A DNA stretch of 64,000 nt from Gelidibacter algens (GCF_001678675.1 NZ_LZRN01000017.1:1-64000), one strand, 5' to 3'; counted from the stretch's first letter, positions 18,689 to 28,897 are shown. Notes: generated by a model from the letters alone, not told the origin. Made by a program: numbers and translations.

Positions 18689-18809
18689 TAAAAAAGTGAT
18701 AGGGTTACAGCAATTTACAATTCTTTAGCACCACATTCTTTATTTACATCCTCATTTTCAAAAATCTTCGAGATAATTTTCAGAACTTTGCCTCTTAAAT
18801 TTTATTCTT

Positions 18810-20003
18810 ATGCCAAAAATTTCTCAAAAAGGGCAGTTGATGCCGTCTTCTCCTATAAGAAAACTAGTACCATACGCTGAACAAGCCTATAAAGATGGTA
18901 AAACTGTATATCATTTAAACATTGGGCAGCCTGATATCAAAACGCCCGAAGTTGCTTTGGATGCTGTTAGAGTGCATTCTTTGGACATATTGGCCTATAC
19001 ACGCTCTGAAGGTTCTGAAGATTACAGAAAAAAAATAGCGCAATACTATGCTAAAAACAATATCAATGTAAGTCATACCGATATTATTGTAACCACAGGC
19101 GGTAGTGAAGCTTTGCTGTTTGCCTTTGGGAGTGTAATGGACTCAGACGATGAGATCATAATTCCTGAACCTTTTTATGCCAATTACAACGGATTCTCCA
19201 TAGCGTCTGACATCAAAGTTGTGCCTGTGATTTCTAAAATAGAGGACAACTTTGCGTTGCCTCCTATTGAAGAATTTGAAAAACTGATTACAGATAAAAC
19301 AAAAGCCATTTTAATTTGTAACCCAGGTAATCCTACAGGGTATCTTTATTCTAGAGAAGAAATCAAAAAACTAGCCGTCATTGTAAAAAAACATGACCTC
19401 TTCTTAATTGCTGATGAAGTTTATAGAGAATTTGTGTATGAAGGCAATGAGTTTTACTCCATTATGCAGGAAGAAGGCTTAGAAGATTACGCTATTATGA
19501 TTGATTCTGTATCTAAGCGTTACAGTATGTGCGGTGCCAGAATTGGATATTTGGTTTCTAAAAACAAGGAAGTTATCCAAACGGCATTAAAATTTGCACA
19601 AGCACGTTTGAGCCCTCCTACCCTAGCACAAATTGCTAGTGAAGCAGCCTTAAATACCCCTCAGAGTTATTTTGATGATGTTATTGTAGAGTACGAGAAA
19701 AGAAGAAATACGCTAATTAGAGAATTGAAGACAATTGACGGCCTTAAAGTTGCAGAGCCAAAAGGCGCCTTCTACTGTATTGTAGAATTGCCAATTAAAA
19801 ATGCAGATCATTTTGCCCAATGGCTTTTGGAAAGTTATGATTATAACAAAGAAACAGTAATGGTTGCTCCTGCAGCAGGGTTTTATTCTACACCAAATGT
19901 AGGATTGAATCAAATCAGAATAGCATACGTTCTCAATGAACAAAGTCTCATTAGAGCAGTTCATATTTTAAAGGAAGCCTTAAAAGTTTACCCCAATAAC
20001 TAG
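18810..20003 (+). CDS. PLP-dependent class I/II aminotransferase
   Basis: 397 residues, fold type I aspartate-aminotransferase-like (AAT_I). Motifs: VYHLNIGQPDIKTPE at the start, TTGGSEALLFAF, CNPGNPTGYLYSREEI, the aspartate in LIADEVYREFVYEG, and the PLP lysine in SVSKRYSMCGARIGY. Typical of AspB-like or alanine/methionine-related aminotransferases; substrate not predictable. Its stop overlaps the murB start by one base, so the two genes are translationally coupled. Confidence 0.9.
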   Translation: MPKISQKGQLMPSSPIRKLVPYAEQAYKDGKTVYHLNIGQPDIKTPEVALDAVRVHSLDILAYTRSEGSEDYRKKIAQYYAKNNINVSHTDIIVTTGGSEALLFAFGSVMDSDDEIIIPEPFYANYNGFSIASDIKVVPVISKIEDNFALPPIEEFEKLITDKTKAILICNPGNPTGYLYSREEIKKLAVIVKKHDLFLIADEVYREFVYEGNEFYSIMQEEGLEDYAIMIDSVSKRYSMCGARIGYLVSKNKEVIQTALKFAQARLSPPTLAQIASEAALNTPQSYFDDVIVEYEKRRNTLIRELKTIDGLKVAEPKGAFYCIVELPIKNADHFAQWLLESYDYNKETVMVAPAAGFYSTPNVGLNQIRIAYVLNEQSLIRAVHILKEALKVYPNN

Positions 20004-21016
20004 TGCAAATCCAAAAAAACATATCACTTAAAACCTATAATACTTTTGGGCTAGACGCTCGTGCAAAGTATTTTATAAAGGTTGAAAGTCTAGCAGAATT
20101 AATAGAGGCATTGAGCTTAGATGCTTATCCAGATAAATTCATTCTTGGTGGCGGCAGTAATATGTTGCTCACCAAGGATTTGGATTGCTTGGTGATTCAA
20201 GTAGCACTCAAGGGTATTGAAATCATTGACCATCAAGAAGATTTCGTTCTTGTTAAAGCAAATGCTGGTGAAAACTGGCATGAGTTTGTGTTATGGTGTT
20301 TAGAACATGATTTTGGAGGCCTTGAGAATTTGTCCTTAATCCCTGGAAATGTGGGCACCGCTCCCATTCAAAACATCGGCGCCTATGGGGTTGAGATCAA
20401 AGATGTTTTTGTGTCTTGCGACGCCTTAAACATAAAAACCAATAAATTGGAAACTTTTACTAAAGAGGCCTGTCAATTTGGATATCGTGAATCTATATTC
20501 AAACAGGCTAAAAAAGATCAATATATTATTTTGGATGCCACCTTCAAATTGACCAAAGTCGAGCACCAACTCCATACGGAATACGGTGCCATTGCTACAG
20601 AATTAGAAGCCATGGGCATCGTGAAACCTACCATACAGGATATTTCAAAGGCAGTAATAAACATACGGGAAAGCAAACTCCCCAACCCTAAAGAAATAGG
20701 CAATAGCGGCAGTTTCTTTAAAAATCCAATCATTTCCAAAAGTCATTATGAAAAGTTAAAAATTAACTTTCCTGAGATTCCAAGCTATAGTATTTCTCCT
20801 AGTGAAGTGAAAATCCCTGCAGGTTGGCTAATTGAAAAATCAGGGTTTAAGGGTAAAACCTTTGATCAATATGGCGTCCACAAAAAACAAGCTCTAGTTT
20901 TGGTCAATTACGGTAACGCCAAAGGCTCAGACATCTTAAATCTAGCCAAGCTCATTCAAAAAACAATACAGCAAATTTTTGGGATCACCATAGAAATGGA
21001 AGTCAACATCATATAA
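20003..21016 (+). CDS. murB: UDP-N-acetylmuramate dehydrogenase
   Basis: 337 residues, type I (E. coli-like) MurB. FAD-binding region with LGGGSNMLL near residue 50 and LSLIPGNVGTAPIQNIGAYG near 110; the active-site region NSGSFFKNPI near 235; IPAGWLIEKSGFKG near 270. It makes UDP-MurNAc for peptidoglycan. Translation begins at GTG 20003 inside the previous gene's stop codon. A hairpin follows the gene. Confidence 0.95.
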   Translation: MQIQKNISLKTYNTFGLDARAKYFIKVESLAELIEALSLDAYPDKFILGGGSNMLLTKDLDCLVIQVALKGIEIIDHQEDFVLVKANAGENWHEFVLWCLEHDFGGLENLSLIPGNVGTAPIQNIGAYGVEIKDVFVSCDALNIKTNKLETFTKEACQFGYRESIFKQAKKDQYIILDATFKLTKVEHQLHTEYGAIATELEAMGIVKPTIQDISKAVINIRESKLPNPKEIGNSGSFFKNPIISKSHYEKLKINFPEIPSYSISPSEVKIPAGWLIEKSGFKGKTFDQYGVHKKQALVLVNYGNAKGSDILNLAKLIQKTIQQIFGITIEMEVNII

Positions 21017-21017
21017 A

Positions 21018-21046
21018 AAGGCTTCAACTATTTAAGTTGAAGCCTT
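21018..21046 (+). terminator. Hairpin after murB
   Basis: Perfect 12 bp stem (21018-21029 and 21035-21046) with a five-base loop, two bases after the murB stop. No T-run follows, so it may act as an RNA 3' end stabiliser instead of an intrinsic terminator. The rest of the gap to 21242 holds nothing recognisable. Confidence 0.6.
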
Positions 21047-21242
21047 GATATAATCACTGTAGTGTCAATTGAAAAAGCTATTAATCAATCCCTTTGAAAA
21101 GAAGAAATTTCAACGCTACAGATATAAAAACAATATTTAAATGTAAGGTAGTTTCTTTGTAATTTTACCACCTTATAGTTGATATACGAAAGAAAAACGT
21201 ATCTGGACTTTATAACCTGATATTAAATTAAATTTTAACTTT

Positions 21243-21773
21243 TTGAGCTACTCATTAGAAGAACATATTGTTCAACTTCTTGGAAAAGGAGACAAAGCTG
21301 CGATTAATTTACTTTATGAAAATTATTCTGATAGCCTTTATGGTGTTATTTTAAAAATAACCAATAACGAAGAACTCGCCCAAGATGCCTTACAGGAGAG
21401 TTTTGTGAAAATCTGGAAAAACTCCAAAAAATACGATTCTAAGAAAGCAAAACTTTTTACTTGGCTCTACCGGATTGCACGCAACACGGCCATTGATAAA
21501 TTAAGAAGTTTCAACAATCGTTTCGAAAAAGAAGTCCAAATCGACAAATCTAACGTATATATTTTACCAACCGCAAGTTTAAATCAAGACGTTATAGATT
21601 TGAAAATGCATGTTACCAAACTAGATGAAAAGTACCAGATTGTGCTAAATGCCTTGTTTTTTGAGGGCATGACACAACAGGAAGCTAGTGATGAGCTAGA
21701 CATACCGCTTGGGACAATAAAATCTCGTTTGAAAATTGGGTTGAGAGATCTACGAAAACTTTTCAACGATTAA
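21243..21773 (+). CDS. ECF-type RNA polymerase sigma factor
   Basis: 176 residues: sigma-70 region 2 (about 20-95, LAQDALQESFVKIWKNSKKYD then LFTWLYRIARNTAIDKLR) and region 4 (about 115-170, MTQQEASDELDIPLGTIKSRL). Starts at TTG 21243, for lack of an ATG nearby. The next gene, 12 bases on, encodes an RskA-like anti-sigma factor, the expected regulator. Resembles the SigK/RskA group by the partner gene. Stimulus unknown. Confidence 0.88.
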   Translation: MSYSLEEHIVQLLGKGDKAAINLLYENYSDSLYGVILKITNNEELAQDALQESFVKIWKNSKKYDSKKAKLFTWLYRIARNTAIDKLRSFNNRFEKEVQIDKSNVYILPTASLNQDVIDLKMHVTKLDEKYQIVLNALFFEGMTQQEASDELDIPLGTIKSRLKIGLRDLRKLFND

Positions 21774-21785
21774 AGTTTAGGAATA

Positions 21786-22593
21786 ATGGAAAAAAAATTA
21801 CACAATTTTATGGAATCGGGCCTATTGGATAGCTATATCTTGGGCACCACTTCTCCTAATAGAAAATTTAGAAGTCGAAAGTTATATAGCTGAGTTTCAT
21901 GAAGTTGCATTAGAATATGATAGACTTCAAGACAATTTAGAGATTTTAGCAAAAGCGAGCCTAGTCGAAGCTCCAAGGTTTATTTTGGATGACATTCAAC
22001 TGGAAATTTCAGATGAGACACCAGTGGTACAAATGTCTCCACGCATTAAGCAAAAACGCACACCTTGGTTCAGCATAGCAGCTAGCATTGCTGCCCTAAT
22101 ATTTGCAGGATCCTCTTTTTTACTTTACGAACAAAACATGTCTTTAAATACTGAGAATCAAGTTGTCGTAGATGAGATTTTTGATCTTAGAAGTGATATT
22201 GAGGAAAACAACCATAGACTAGAAAATGTGATGCTTCAGTTTATGAAATTGAACAATCCAGAAACTGAAAAATATGTCTTAAGAGGAAATTCAAGAGCCA
22301 AGAATCTCAAAACTGTGGCGTATATCAATGCTGTAGATAAAACATCAATGATTGATGTGGTGTCGTTGCCTAGATTACCTGAAAACCAGACCTACCAAAT
22401 TTGGGCAGAATTACAGGACAGAATGGTCAACCTCGGGATTTTAGATGAATCTGAGCGTAAGCTAAAAACGATTCCCTACATGGAAAATGCACTTGGCTTA
22501 AGCATTACTATAGAGCCTAAATCAGGATCACAAATCAATAAAGCACATGCCGAGAACTCGGTAGCAGAAATTATTCTCAAAAACAATCAATAG
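21786..22593 (+). pseudogene. RskA-like anti-sigma factor, frameshifted
   Basis: Read from ATG 21786 the frame gives MEKKLHNFMESG ... TSPN and then stops at a TGA after about 35 codons. A single extra A at 21861 explains this: removing it joins TSPN to ENLEVESYIAEFHEVALEYD and the reading continues to 22593, giving about 268 residues. The joined protein has an N-terminal anti-sigma zinc-finger-like region, one membrane helix (near FSIAASIAALIFAGSSFLLY) and a C-terminal RskA domain with LPENQTYQIWAELQDRMVNLGIL. It should sequester the upstream sigma factor at the membrane. Either a true mutation, leaving the sigma factor unrestrained, or a sequencing error. Confidence 0.8.
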
Positions 22594-22615
22594 AAATTTA
22601 TAAATTATTTAGTTC

Positions 22616-22645
22616 AAAACCACCTCAAAAGGGTGGTTTTTTGTT
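22616..22645 (+). terminator. Rho-independent terminator after the anti-sigma gene
   Basis: Perfect 9 bp stem AAAACCACC / GGTGGTTTT (22616-22624, 22632-22640), seven-base loop and a T-rich tail. Confidence 0.8.
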
Positions 22646-22702
22646 TGTTAGTAATCCTACTGAACTCTTGCGCTCAAAGTACTTAAAATTGTTTAAAAGC
22701 CT

Positions 22703-22710
22703 TATCTTTG
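22703..22710 (+). promoter_or_regulatory. -7 box of the small membrane protein gene
   Basis: TATCTTTG matches TAnnTTTG 16 bases before the ATG at 22727. Confidence 0.5.
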
Positions 22711-22726
22711 TAAAAATTTTAAGCTC

Positions 22727-22930
22727 ATGAAACTTTTACTCATAACATTTATTCTCTTAGGTCTTGGAATTGCTGGTATTGCCATTAAATTATGGGCAAA
22801 AAAAGACGGAAAATTTGCAGGCACTTGTGCCAGCCAAAATCCAATGCTCAACAAAGATGGTAACGCATGTGGGTTTTGTGGAAAATCTGCTGATCAATTT
22901 GAAACTTGCAGTGAACCTAAACATTCTTAA
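22727..22930 (+). CDS. Small cysteine-rich membrane-anchored protein
   Basis: 67 residues: one N-terminal hydrophobic helix (2-22), then a short segment with four cysteines, TCASQ, CGFCGK and ETCSE. It resembles a conserved flavobacterial family annotated only as membrane or secreted protein; the CGFCG spacing suggests a metal site or redox pair, unproven. It is seven bases before the glycosyltransferase gene and probably shares its transcript. Confidence 0.75.
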   Translation: MKLLLITFILLGLGIAGIAIKLWAKKDGKFAGTCASQNPMLNKDGNACGFCGKSADQFETCSEPKHS

Positions 22931-22936
22931 AGGTTA

Positions 22937-24049
22937 ATGATTATTTTACATGTGCTTTTCTACATTTTTGTTGCAGTCTTTTGTGTTCAAATATTCTTTT
23001 ATGGTTATGTTTTTTCCAAAGTAAAACAGAAAGATCATATACGCAATTCATCCCACAAACCTCATATCTCTGTTATTGTATGTGCGAAAAATGAAGCCAA
23101 AAATCTAAACCGTTTTTTACCTTATATTTTGGATCAAGACTATCCCAATTTTGAATTGGTATTGATCAATGACAGTTCAAAGGATAGCACCTTAAAGGTT
23201 ATGCAACGTTTCAAGACGGACCATAGCAATGTTAAGATTATAAATGTAAAAAACATTGAAACTTTTTGGGGAAATAAAAAATATGCCCTCACTTTAGGCA
23301 TTAAGGCAGCAACACATAATCATCTTTTATTTACAGATGCCGACTGTAAGCCGGTTTCCAACCAATGGATCAGCGAAATGAGCAATCATTTCTCAACAGA
23401 CCATCATATCGTCTTAGGATATGGTGCTTATGCCAAAGTCAAAAAATCATTTCTAAACAAACTGATCAGGTTTGAAACTTTAATGACGGCCGTTCAATAC
23501 TTTTCGTATTCTAAATTGGGAACTCCCTATATGGGCGTGGGTAGAAATTTGGCCTACACCAAAGATCTATTTTTTAAAGCTCGAGGTTTTATGGATCATA
23601 TGCACATCAAATCTGGGGATGATGATTTGTTTGTCAATCAAATTGGTGAAGCAAATAATACGACAATCTCATTATCTAAAGTCAGTTTCACTGAATCTCT
23701 TTCTAAAAAAACTTATAGTGAGTGGATAACTCAAAAGAGCAGACATGTATCTACCGCAAAACATTATAAGCCAAAACACAAAGCTGCTTTGGCCCTGTTT
23801 TTTATATCACAAATTTTATTTTTTATTATAGGCATTGCACTACTCAGCACATTATTCTACTTGAAAATTGTAGTGGGATTAATAGTGGCAAGATATCTTA
23901 CCTTGTTTATCAATTTAACCTTGGCTTCTAAAAAGTTGAATGAAAAAGACTTGATTCCTTATTTTCCACTTCTCGAAATATTTTTAATTGTAACACAATT
24001 CTCTATCTTTATAAAAAATCTCATTTCAAGACCGACGTATTGGAAATAA
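22937..24049 (+). CDS. Membrane-bound family 2 glycosyltransferase
   Basis: 370 residues. N-terminal helix (about 3-25), GT-A domain with ISVIVCAKNEAKNLNRFLP, LVLINDSSKDST and the nucleotide-sugar DxD in LFTDADCKP near residue 137, an acceptor-site-like GDDDLFVNQ, then two or three C-terminal membrane helices (about 285-365). It transfers a sugar at the inner membrane; product unknown. The last ten bases overlap the next sigma factor gene, indicating one operon. Confidence 0.88.
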   Translation: MIILHVLFYIFVAVFCVQIFFYGYVFSKVKQKDHIRNSSHKPHISVIVCAKNEAKNLNRFLPYILDQDYPNFELVLINDSSKDSTLKVMQRFKTDHSNVKIINVKNIETFWGNKKYALTLGIKAATHNHLLFTDADCKPVSNQWISEMSNHFSTDHHIVLGYGAYAKVKKSFLNKLIRFETLMTAVQYFSYSKLGTPYMGVGRNLAYTKDLFFKARGFMDHMHIKSGDDDLFVNQIGEANNTTISLSKVSFTESLSKKTYSEWITQKSRHVSTAKHYKPKHKAALALFFISQILFFIIGIALLSTLFYLKIVVGLIVARYLTLFINLTLASKKLNEKDLIPYFPLLEIFLIVTQFSIFIKNLISRPTYWK

Positions 24050-24588
24050 AGCAAATCATTGAAAAAGCAAAAAAAAATGACCAATCTGCATTTAATGTGT
24101 TATTAGATTTTTTCTGGAATGATGTTTATGGTTTTCAATTGAAACGCACCGAAAACGAGAATGATGCAGAAGACATCACCATACAAACCTTTTCAAAAGC
24201 CTTTGATAAAATTAGCTCCTATAATGACACCTATGAGTTCAAAACATGGCTGATTACGATTTCCAAGAATATTCATATTGATTTCATAAGGAAAAGAAAA
24301 TCATCGTTTCAAACCAGATCCCGTTACAACAATACCGACGATTTTAATGATATTATTGACGAATCACCTTCTCCTGAAGATAAGCTCATCACTGAGCAGA
24401 ATTTGGCAAAACTACTGCGTGATATTAAGAAGCTTAAACCCCACTACCAAGAAGTTATCAACTTAAGATACTTCCAAGAGTTGAGTTATAAGGAAATTTC
24501 AGAAGAACTTAATGAACCTATAAATAACGTCAAAGTCAAGCTCTTAAGAGCTAAAAAGTTATTGGCAGAGATAATTGCCAAAAAATAA
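24040..24588 (+). CDS. ECF-type RNA polymerase sigma factor (second)
   Basis: 182 residues: region 2 (DAEDITIQTFSKAFDKISSY, then FKTWLITISKNIHIDFIRKR) and region 4 (YKEISEELNEPINNVKVKLLRAKK). Starts at TTG 24040, inside the glycosyltransferase gene. No anti-sigma gene follows, unlike the one at 21243. The family includes envelope-stress regulators. Confidence 0.87.
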   Translation: MEIKQIIEKAKKNDQSAFNVLLDFFWNDVYGFQLKRTENENDAEDITIQTFSKAFDKISSYNDTYEFKTWLITISKNIHIDFIRKRKSSFQTRSRYNNTDDFNDIIDESPSPEDKLITEQNLAKLLRDIKKLKPHYQEVINLRYFQELSYKEISEELNEPINNVKVKLLRAKKLLAEIIAKK

Positions 24589-24710
24589 AGACTCAAAGGA
24601 AAATTGAAACCATAAATTTTACATCCATTTATGTCACAGCTCTTTTAATTAAGCAGATTTATCATTAGCTATCTGACCACACGATGATATAGTTTTACAA
24701 TTATACTTTG

Positions 24711-24718
24711 TATCTTTG
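24711..24718 (+). promoter_or_regulatory. -7 box of lipA-gap
   Basis: TATCTTTG matches the consensus and ends 21 bases before the ATG at 24740. It overlaps an upstream TTG-initiated extension of lipA, which argues that the ATG is the true start. Confidence 0.6.
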
Positions 24719-24739
24719 TCATTGAAAAATTTCGAATCA

Positions 24740-25618
24740 ATGAGTACAGAAACCATTTCAAAAACAATTCCAGAACGTCAACCCAAACCAAAGTGGCTAA
24801 GAGTAAAATTACCCACCGGTAAAAAATATACTGAGCTTAGAAGTTTAGTGGACAAATACAGTTTAAATACTATTTGTACCTCCGGAAGTTGTCCAAATAT
24901 GGGCGAATGTTGGGGAGAAGGTACAGCTACCTTCATGATTTTAGGAAATATTTGTACACGCTCTTGCGGATTTTGCGGCGTCAAAACGGGGCGTCCAGAA
25001 GTTTTGGATTGGGATGAACCTGAAAAAGTAGCCCGTTCTATAAAATTAATGGAAATCAAGCATGCCGTTCTCACAAGTGTAGACCGCGATGATTTGAAAG
25101 ATATGGGAAGTATCATGTGGTCAGAGACAGTCAAAGCTGTGCGTCGGATGAATCCTGAAACAACGCTAGAAACACTGATTCCTGATTTTCAAGGCATAGA
25201 ACAACATATTGACAGAATCATAGATGTGGCTCCTGAAGTGGTTTCCCATAATATTGAAACCGTTAGAAGACTGACCAGAGAAGTTAGAATCCAGGCCAAA
25301 TATGATCGAAGTTTAGGTGTTCTCAAATACCTGAAAGATCAAGGTCAACGCAGAACAAAATCTGGCATTATGCTGGGTCTTGGAGAAACCCGCGAAGAGG
25401 TTATTGAAACCCTACATGATTTGAGAGCCAATGATGTTGACGTAGTTACTATTGGACAATATTTGCAACCTAGTAAAAAACATTTACCTGTAAAACAGTT
25501 TATCCTTCCTGATCAATTCAAGGAGTATGAAGCTATTGGATTGGATCTTGGGTTTAGACATGTGGAAAGTAGCGCTTTAGTAAGGTCGTCATACAAAGCG
25601 CAAAAACACATCAATTAA
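24740..25618 (+). CDS. lipA: Lipoyl synthase
   Basis: 292 residues. Auxiliary [4Fe-4S] cysteines in [13 protein letters not shown] (C-x4-C-x5-C) and the radical-SAM cysteines in CTRSCGFC (C-x3-C-x2-C), plus the C-terminal SSALVRSSY serine motif of LipA. It inserts sulfur into octanoyl groups to make lipoyl cofactor for 2-oxoacid dehydrogenases. The stop TAA overlaps the gap start ATG (TAATG). Confidence 0.96.
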   Translation: MSTETISKTIPERQPKPKWLRVKLPTGKKYTELRSLVDKYSLNTICTSGSCPNMGECWGEGTATFMILGNICTRSCGFCGVKTGRPEVLDWDEPEKVARSIKLMEIKHAVLTSVDRDDLKDMGSIMWSETVKAVRRMNPETTLETLIPDFQGIEQHIDRIIDVAPEVVSHNIETVRRLTREVRIQAKYDRSLGVLKYLKDQGQRRTKSGIMLGLGETREEVIETLHDLRANDVDVVTIGQYLQPSKKHLPVKQFILPDQFKEYEAIGLDLGFRHVESSALVRSSYKAQKHIN

Positions 25619-26613
25619 TGATAAACATTGCCATTAATGGATTTGGACGCATTGGTCGGCGCGTATTCCGACTGATCCAGGAACGAAATGATATGCAAGT
25701 TGTTGCCATTAATGATTTAGCAGATGCTCGAACCTTGAGCCATTTGTTAAAATATGACAGCATCCACGGGGTTTTAAAAACGAAGACTTCCTATGATGAT
25801 GAACATATTATTTTTGAAGATCAACACATTCGCTTACTGAATCACAAACAAATCGGAGATATCGATTGGGCACCCTTCAATGTTGATTTTGTGATTGAAG
25901 CTACTGGTAAGTTTAGAACTTTTGAAGTTTTAGAAAATCATATCAAAAACGGTGCGAAGAAGGTGATTCTATCGGTTCCTCCTGCCGATGATTCTATAAA
26001 AACTATTGTCCTAGGCGTCAACGATAGTATCCTAACCGGAGACGAAACAATCATTTCAAACGCTTCCTGTACCACTAATAATGCAGCACCTATGATTGCT
26101 GTTATTGATGATCTTTGTGGCATTAAACAGGCTTACATCACCACCGTACATTCTTATACTACTGACCAGAGCTTACATGACCAACCGCATAAAGATTTAA
26201 GACGTGCCAGAGCCGCTGGTCAATCGATCGTGCCCACAACAACGGGAGCAGCAAAAGCACTGACCAAGATTTTTCCGAAACTCAATGATGTTATTGGTGG
26301 TTGCGGCATTAGAGTTCCTGTACCTAACGGCTCCTTGACTGACATCACGCTAAATGTTGAAAAAACAGTCTCCATTGAAGACATTAATTTAGCCTTCAAA
26401 AAAGCTTCAGAAACACATCTTAAAGGTATCTTGGAATATACTGAAGATCCTATTGTATCTATTGATATTGTTGGCAATCAGCATTCGTGTGTTTTCGATT
26501 CCCAAATGACCTCTGTTATCGGAAATATGATAAAAATTATAGGTTGGTATGATAATGAAACTGGATATTCCAGTAGAATTCTCGATTTAATTCGCAATAT
26601 AGCGATGAAATAG
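25618..26613 (+). CDS. gap: Type I glyceraldehyde-3-phosphate dehydrogenase
   Basis: 331 residues. NAD-binding start INGFGRIGRRVFRL, catalytic Cys in NASCTTNNAAP (the usual SCTTNCLAP with Asn and Ala variants), and VPTTTGAAKAL. NAD(P)-dependent step of glycolysis. Overlaps lipA by one base, an uncommon pairing for a glycolytic gene. The CTTNNAAP variant is typical of a secondary GapA group in Bacteroidota rather than of the main glycolytic copy; this is inference. Confidence 0.93.
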   Translation: MINIAINGFGRIGRRVFRLIQERNDMQVVAINDLADARTLSHLLKYDSIHGVLKTKTSYDDEHIIFEDQHIRLLNHKQIGDIDWAPFNVDFVIEATGKFRTFEVLENHIKNGAKKVILSVPPADDSIKTIVLGVNDSILTGDETIISNASCTTNNAAPMIAVIDDLCGIKQAYITTVHSYTTDQSLHDQPHKDLRRARAAGQSIVPTTTGAAKALTKIFPKLNDVIGGCGIRVPVPNGSLTDITLNVEKTVSIEDINLAFKKASETHLKGILEYTEDPIVSIDIVGNQHSCVFDSQMTSVIGNMIKIIGWYDNETGYSSRILDLIRNIAMK

Positions 26614-26665
26614 ACACTTTTGTCGAATAAATAATTATATTTGTTTTTATAAAGTGACCAAAAAA

Positions 26666-28897
26666 ATGTCCCAATCAAATTATTATATAGTTGCTTTTTT
26701 TGTTTTAATATCCTCTGCACTATTTTCCCAAAATGCTGCAGATGATGATATTGACATTCTTCAAATGCGAATTCAAAACTACATTTCCCAATCTGGTTTT
26801 GAAACCGAACGCGGTGACTATTACAATGCCAAAGATAATTTAGAAAAAGCTCTCGTGATTGCCAGTAATATTGGCGACAAAAAAAGTGAAGGGAGCATTC
26901 ATACAAAAATTGCGAAAGTCCAATTTATAGTTGAGGAGCCCGAGAGCGCTTTGATATCTCTTACGAAAGCCGCTGAACTGCAAAGAGAAACCAATGATTA
27001 CGCCAATTTAGCCATTACCTATAACGTCCGTGGTATTTTACATACCAGTAAAAAGGAATATCAAGTTGCTCTAGACTATTTTAATTCTGCCAAAACCAAA
27101 TTTGAAGAAGAAGGTCTAGAACGCTTTATTGCAGATGTTAATTTAAATGAAGCCAAGGTTTATATTGAATTGGAAGACTATAAAATTGCCAAGGCAAAGC
27201 TCGAAAAAACGATCATTCTAACAAAAAAATACAATCAAGTAGGTCTTTTGAGCAGTGCCCTGATCAATAGCGGTAAAGTCCATCAAAAATTAGGGAATCA
27301 GGAATTAGCTTTATCAATGGCTAAAGAAGGATTGGAACTTGCTGAACGAAACAGTATTTATGAATATATCAACGACGGCTATTTGACCTTGAGTGAAATT
27401 TATCAAGAAAATGAAGATTACAAACTCGCCAATCAATATTTAAAGAAACACATACAACTGTCAGATTCACTACTGGACATTAAACGTGAAAACCTATCCC
27501 CTGAAAAAAAATCCCAATTTATTAATGAATATAAGGATTCAGAGCGGAAAAAAATGGCAGTCGAGCTTGAAGAAGCGGATGCCTCAAATAACCTGACAAG
27601 AATTACTACAATTTTGAGCATTGCCTTGATCACCATTTTATCACTGCTAACATTATCATTATATAAAAACAATAACATAAGGCTCAAAACTAACAACATG
27701 CTCCATAAAAAGAATGATGAGCTTATTGTTGCAAAGGAAAAAGCGGAATTGGCCTCTAAAACAAAAGCCAATTTTTTATCAACAGTAACACATGAGCTGA
27801 GAACACCTTTGTATGCGGTGACAGGTTTAACCAACATGCTTCTGGACGAAGAACCAAAACCTGACCAAATTTCGCATTTGAAATCCCTCAAATTCTCTGG
27901 AGACTATTTATTGACGTTCATTAACGACATTCTGCAGATCAATAAAATAGAGGCTAACAAGGTTGATTTGGATCCTGAGATATTTAATCTGAGGAAAAAA
28001 GTCGAAAATGTCATTTCAGCGTTGAGCAACTCTGCCCTTGACAATAATACCAAGCTCCATTACGAATACGACAAGGATTTACCTTCGACGTTTACAGCAG
28101 ATCAATTGAAAATTTCTCAAATTTTGATCAACCTGATAGGTAACGCCATTAAGTTTACAAAAGATGGTGACATTTGGGTAAGACTGAAAAAGCTCAATCA
28201 AACCGATGATGTTTTTACCATCAGATTTGAAATACAGGATAATGGTATTGGCATCACAAAAGAGAAGCAAGAACACATGTTTGAAAGTTTCTCCCAGGGC
28301 TCCATACAAATCAACAGAAAATACGGTGGAACTGGCCTTGGACTTTCCATTGTAAAAGGTCTCATCGAAATTTTGAAGGGGAAAATATATCTGAAAAGTG
28401 AACTCGGAAAAGGATCGAGTTTCTTTTTTGAAATCCCCCTAACCTATTCTCCTGAACCTATAATCACTGAAAAACCAAAAAACCCTAACGAAATCAATGC
28501 TTTGGACTTAACAAATATCAAAATTTTGGTTGTTGAAGACAACAAGATCAACCAAATGATAACCCGTAAGATTTTAAACAAAATGAGCCTTTATTGTGAT
28601 GTTGTTGATAATGGCGAAGATGCAGTGGAACGCGTTAAAGAAGTACAATATGACGTTGTATTGATGGACATCCACATGCCTGGTATCAGTGGTCTTGAAG
28701 CCACCAAAATCATTAGAACGTTTGATAAGGAACTCACCATATTTGCATTAACCGCGGTGACTTTAGAGGATAAAATGCACGAGTTTGACGAGGCTGGTTT
28801 TGATGATATTATCTCTAAACCTTTTAAGCAGGAAGATTTTGAAAAGAAACTGTTCACTGCCCTAAAGTCGAACCAAAAACCAACCGCGTCTATTTAA
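26666..28897 (+). CDS. Hybrid sensor histidine kinase with TPR sensor region
   Basis: 743 residues from ATG 26666 (a GTG four codons earlier is possible). Order: signal peptide (to about 25), periplasmic tetratricopeptide repeats (about 30-270), a membrane helix (about 310-330, ALITILSLLTLSLY), HisKA with phospho-acceptor His376 in THELRTPLYAVTG, HATPase_c with NLIGNAIKFT, DNGIGIT and GGTGLGLSIVKG, and a receiver domain with Asp668 in VVLMDIHMPGISG and the lysine in DIISKPF. A sensor with periplasmic TPR input and an internal receiver is a common Bacteroidota type. Signal and final output are unknown. The end overlaps the convergent lpxK gene by eight bases. Confidence 0.92.
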   Translation: MSQSNYYIVAFFVLISSALFSQNAADDDIDILQMRIQNYISQSGFETERGDYYNAKDNLEKALVIASNIGDKKSEGSIHTKIAKVQFIVEEPESALISLTKAAELQRETNDYANLAITYNVRGILHTSKKEYQVALDYFNSAKTKFEEEGLERFIADVNLNEAKVYIELEDYKIAKAKLEKTIILTKKYNQVGLLSSALINSGKVHQKLGNQELALSMAKEGLELAERNSIYEYINDGYLTLSEIYQENEDYKLANQYLKKHIQLSDSLLDIKRENLSPEKKSQFINEYKDSERKKMAVELEEADASNNLTRITTILSIALITILSLLTLSLYKNNNIRLKTNNMLHKKNDELIVAKEKAELASKTKANFLSTVTHELRTPLYAVTGLTNMLLDEEPKPDQISHLKSLKFSGDYLLTFINDILQINKIEANKVDLDPEIFNLRKKVENVISALSNSALDNNTKLHYEYDKDLPSTFTADQLKISQILINLIGNAIKFTKDGDIWVRLKKLNQTDDVFTIRFEIQDNGIGITKEKQEHMFESFSQGSIQINRKYGGTGLGLSIVKGLIEILKGKIYLKSELGKGSSFFFEIPLTYSPEPIITEKPKNPNEINALDLTNIKILVVEDNKINQMITRKILNKMSLYCDVVDNGEDAVERVKEVQYDVVLMDIHMPGISGLEATKIIRTFDKELTIFALTAVTLEDKMHEFDEAGFDDIISKPFKQEDFEKKLFTALKSNQKPTASI

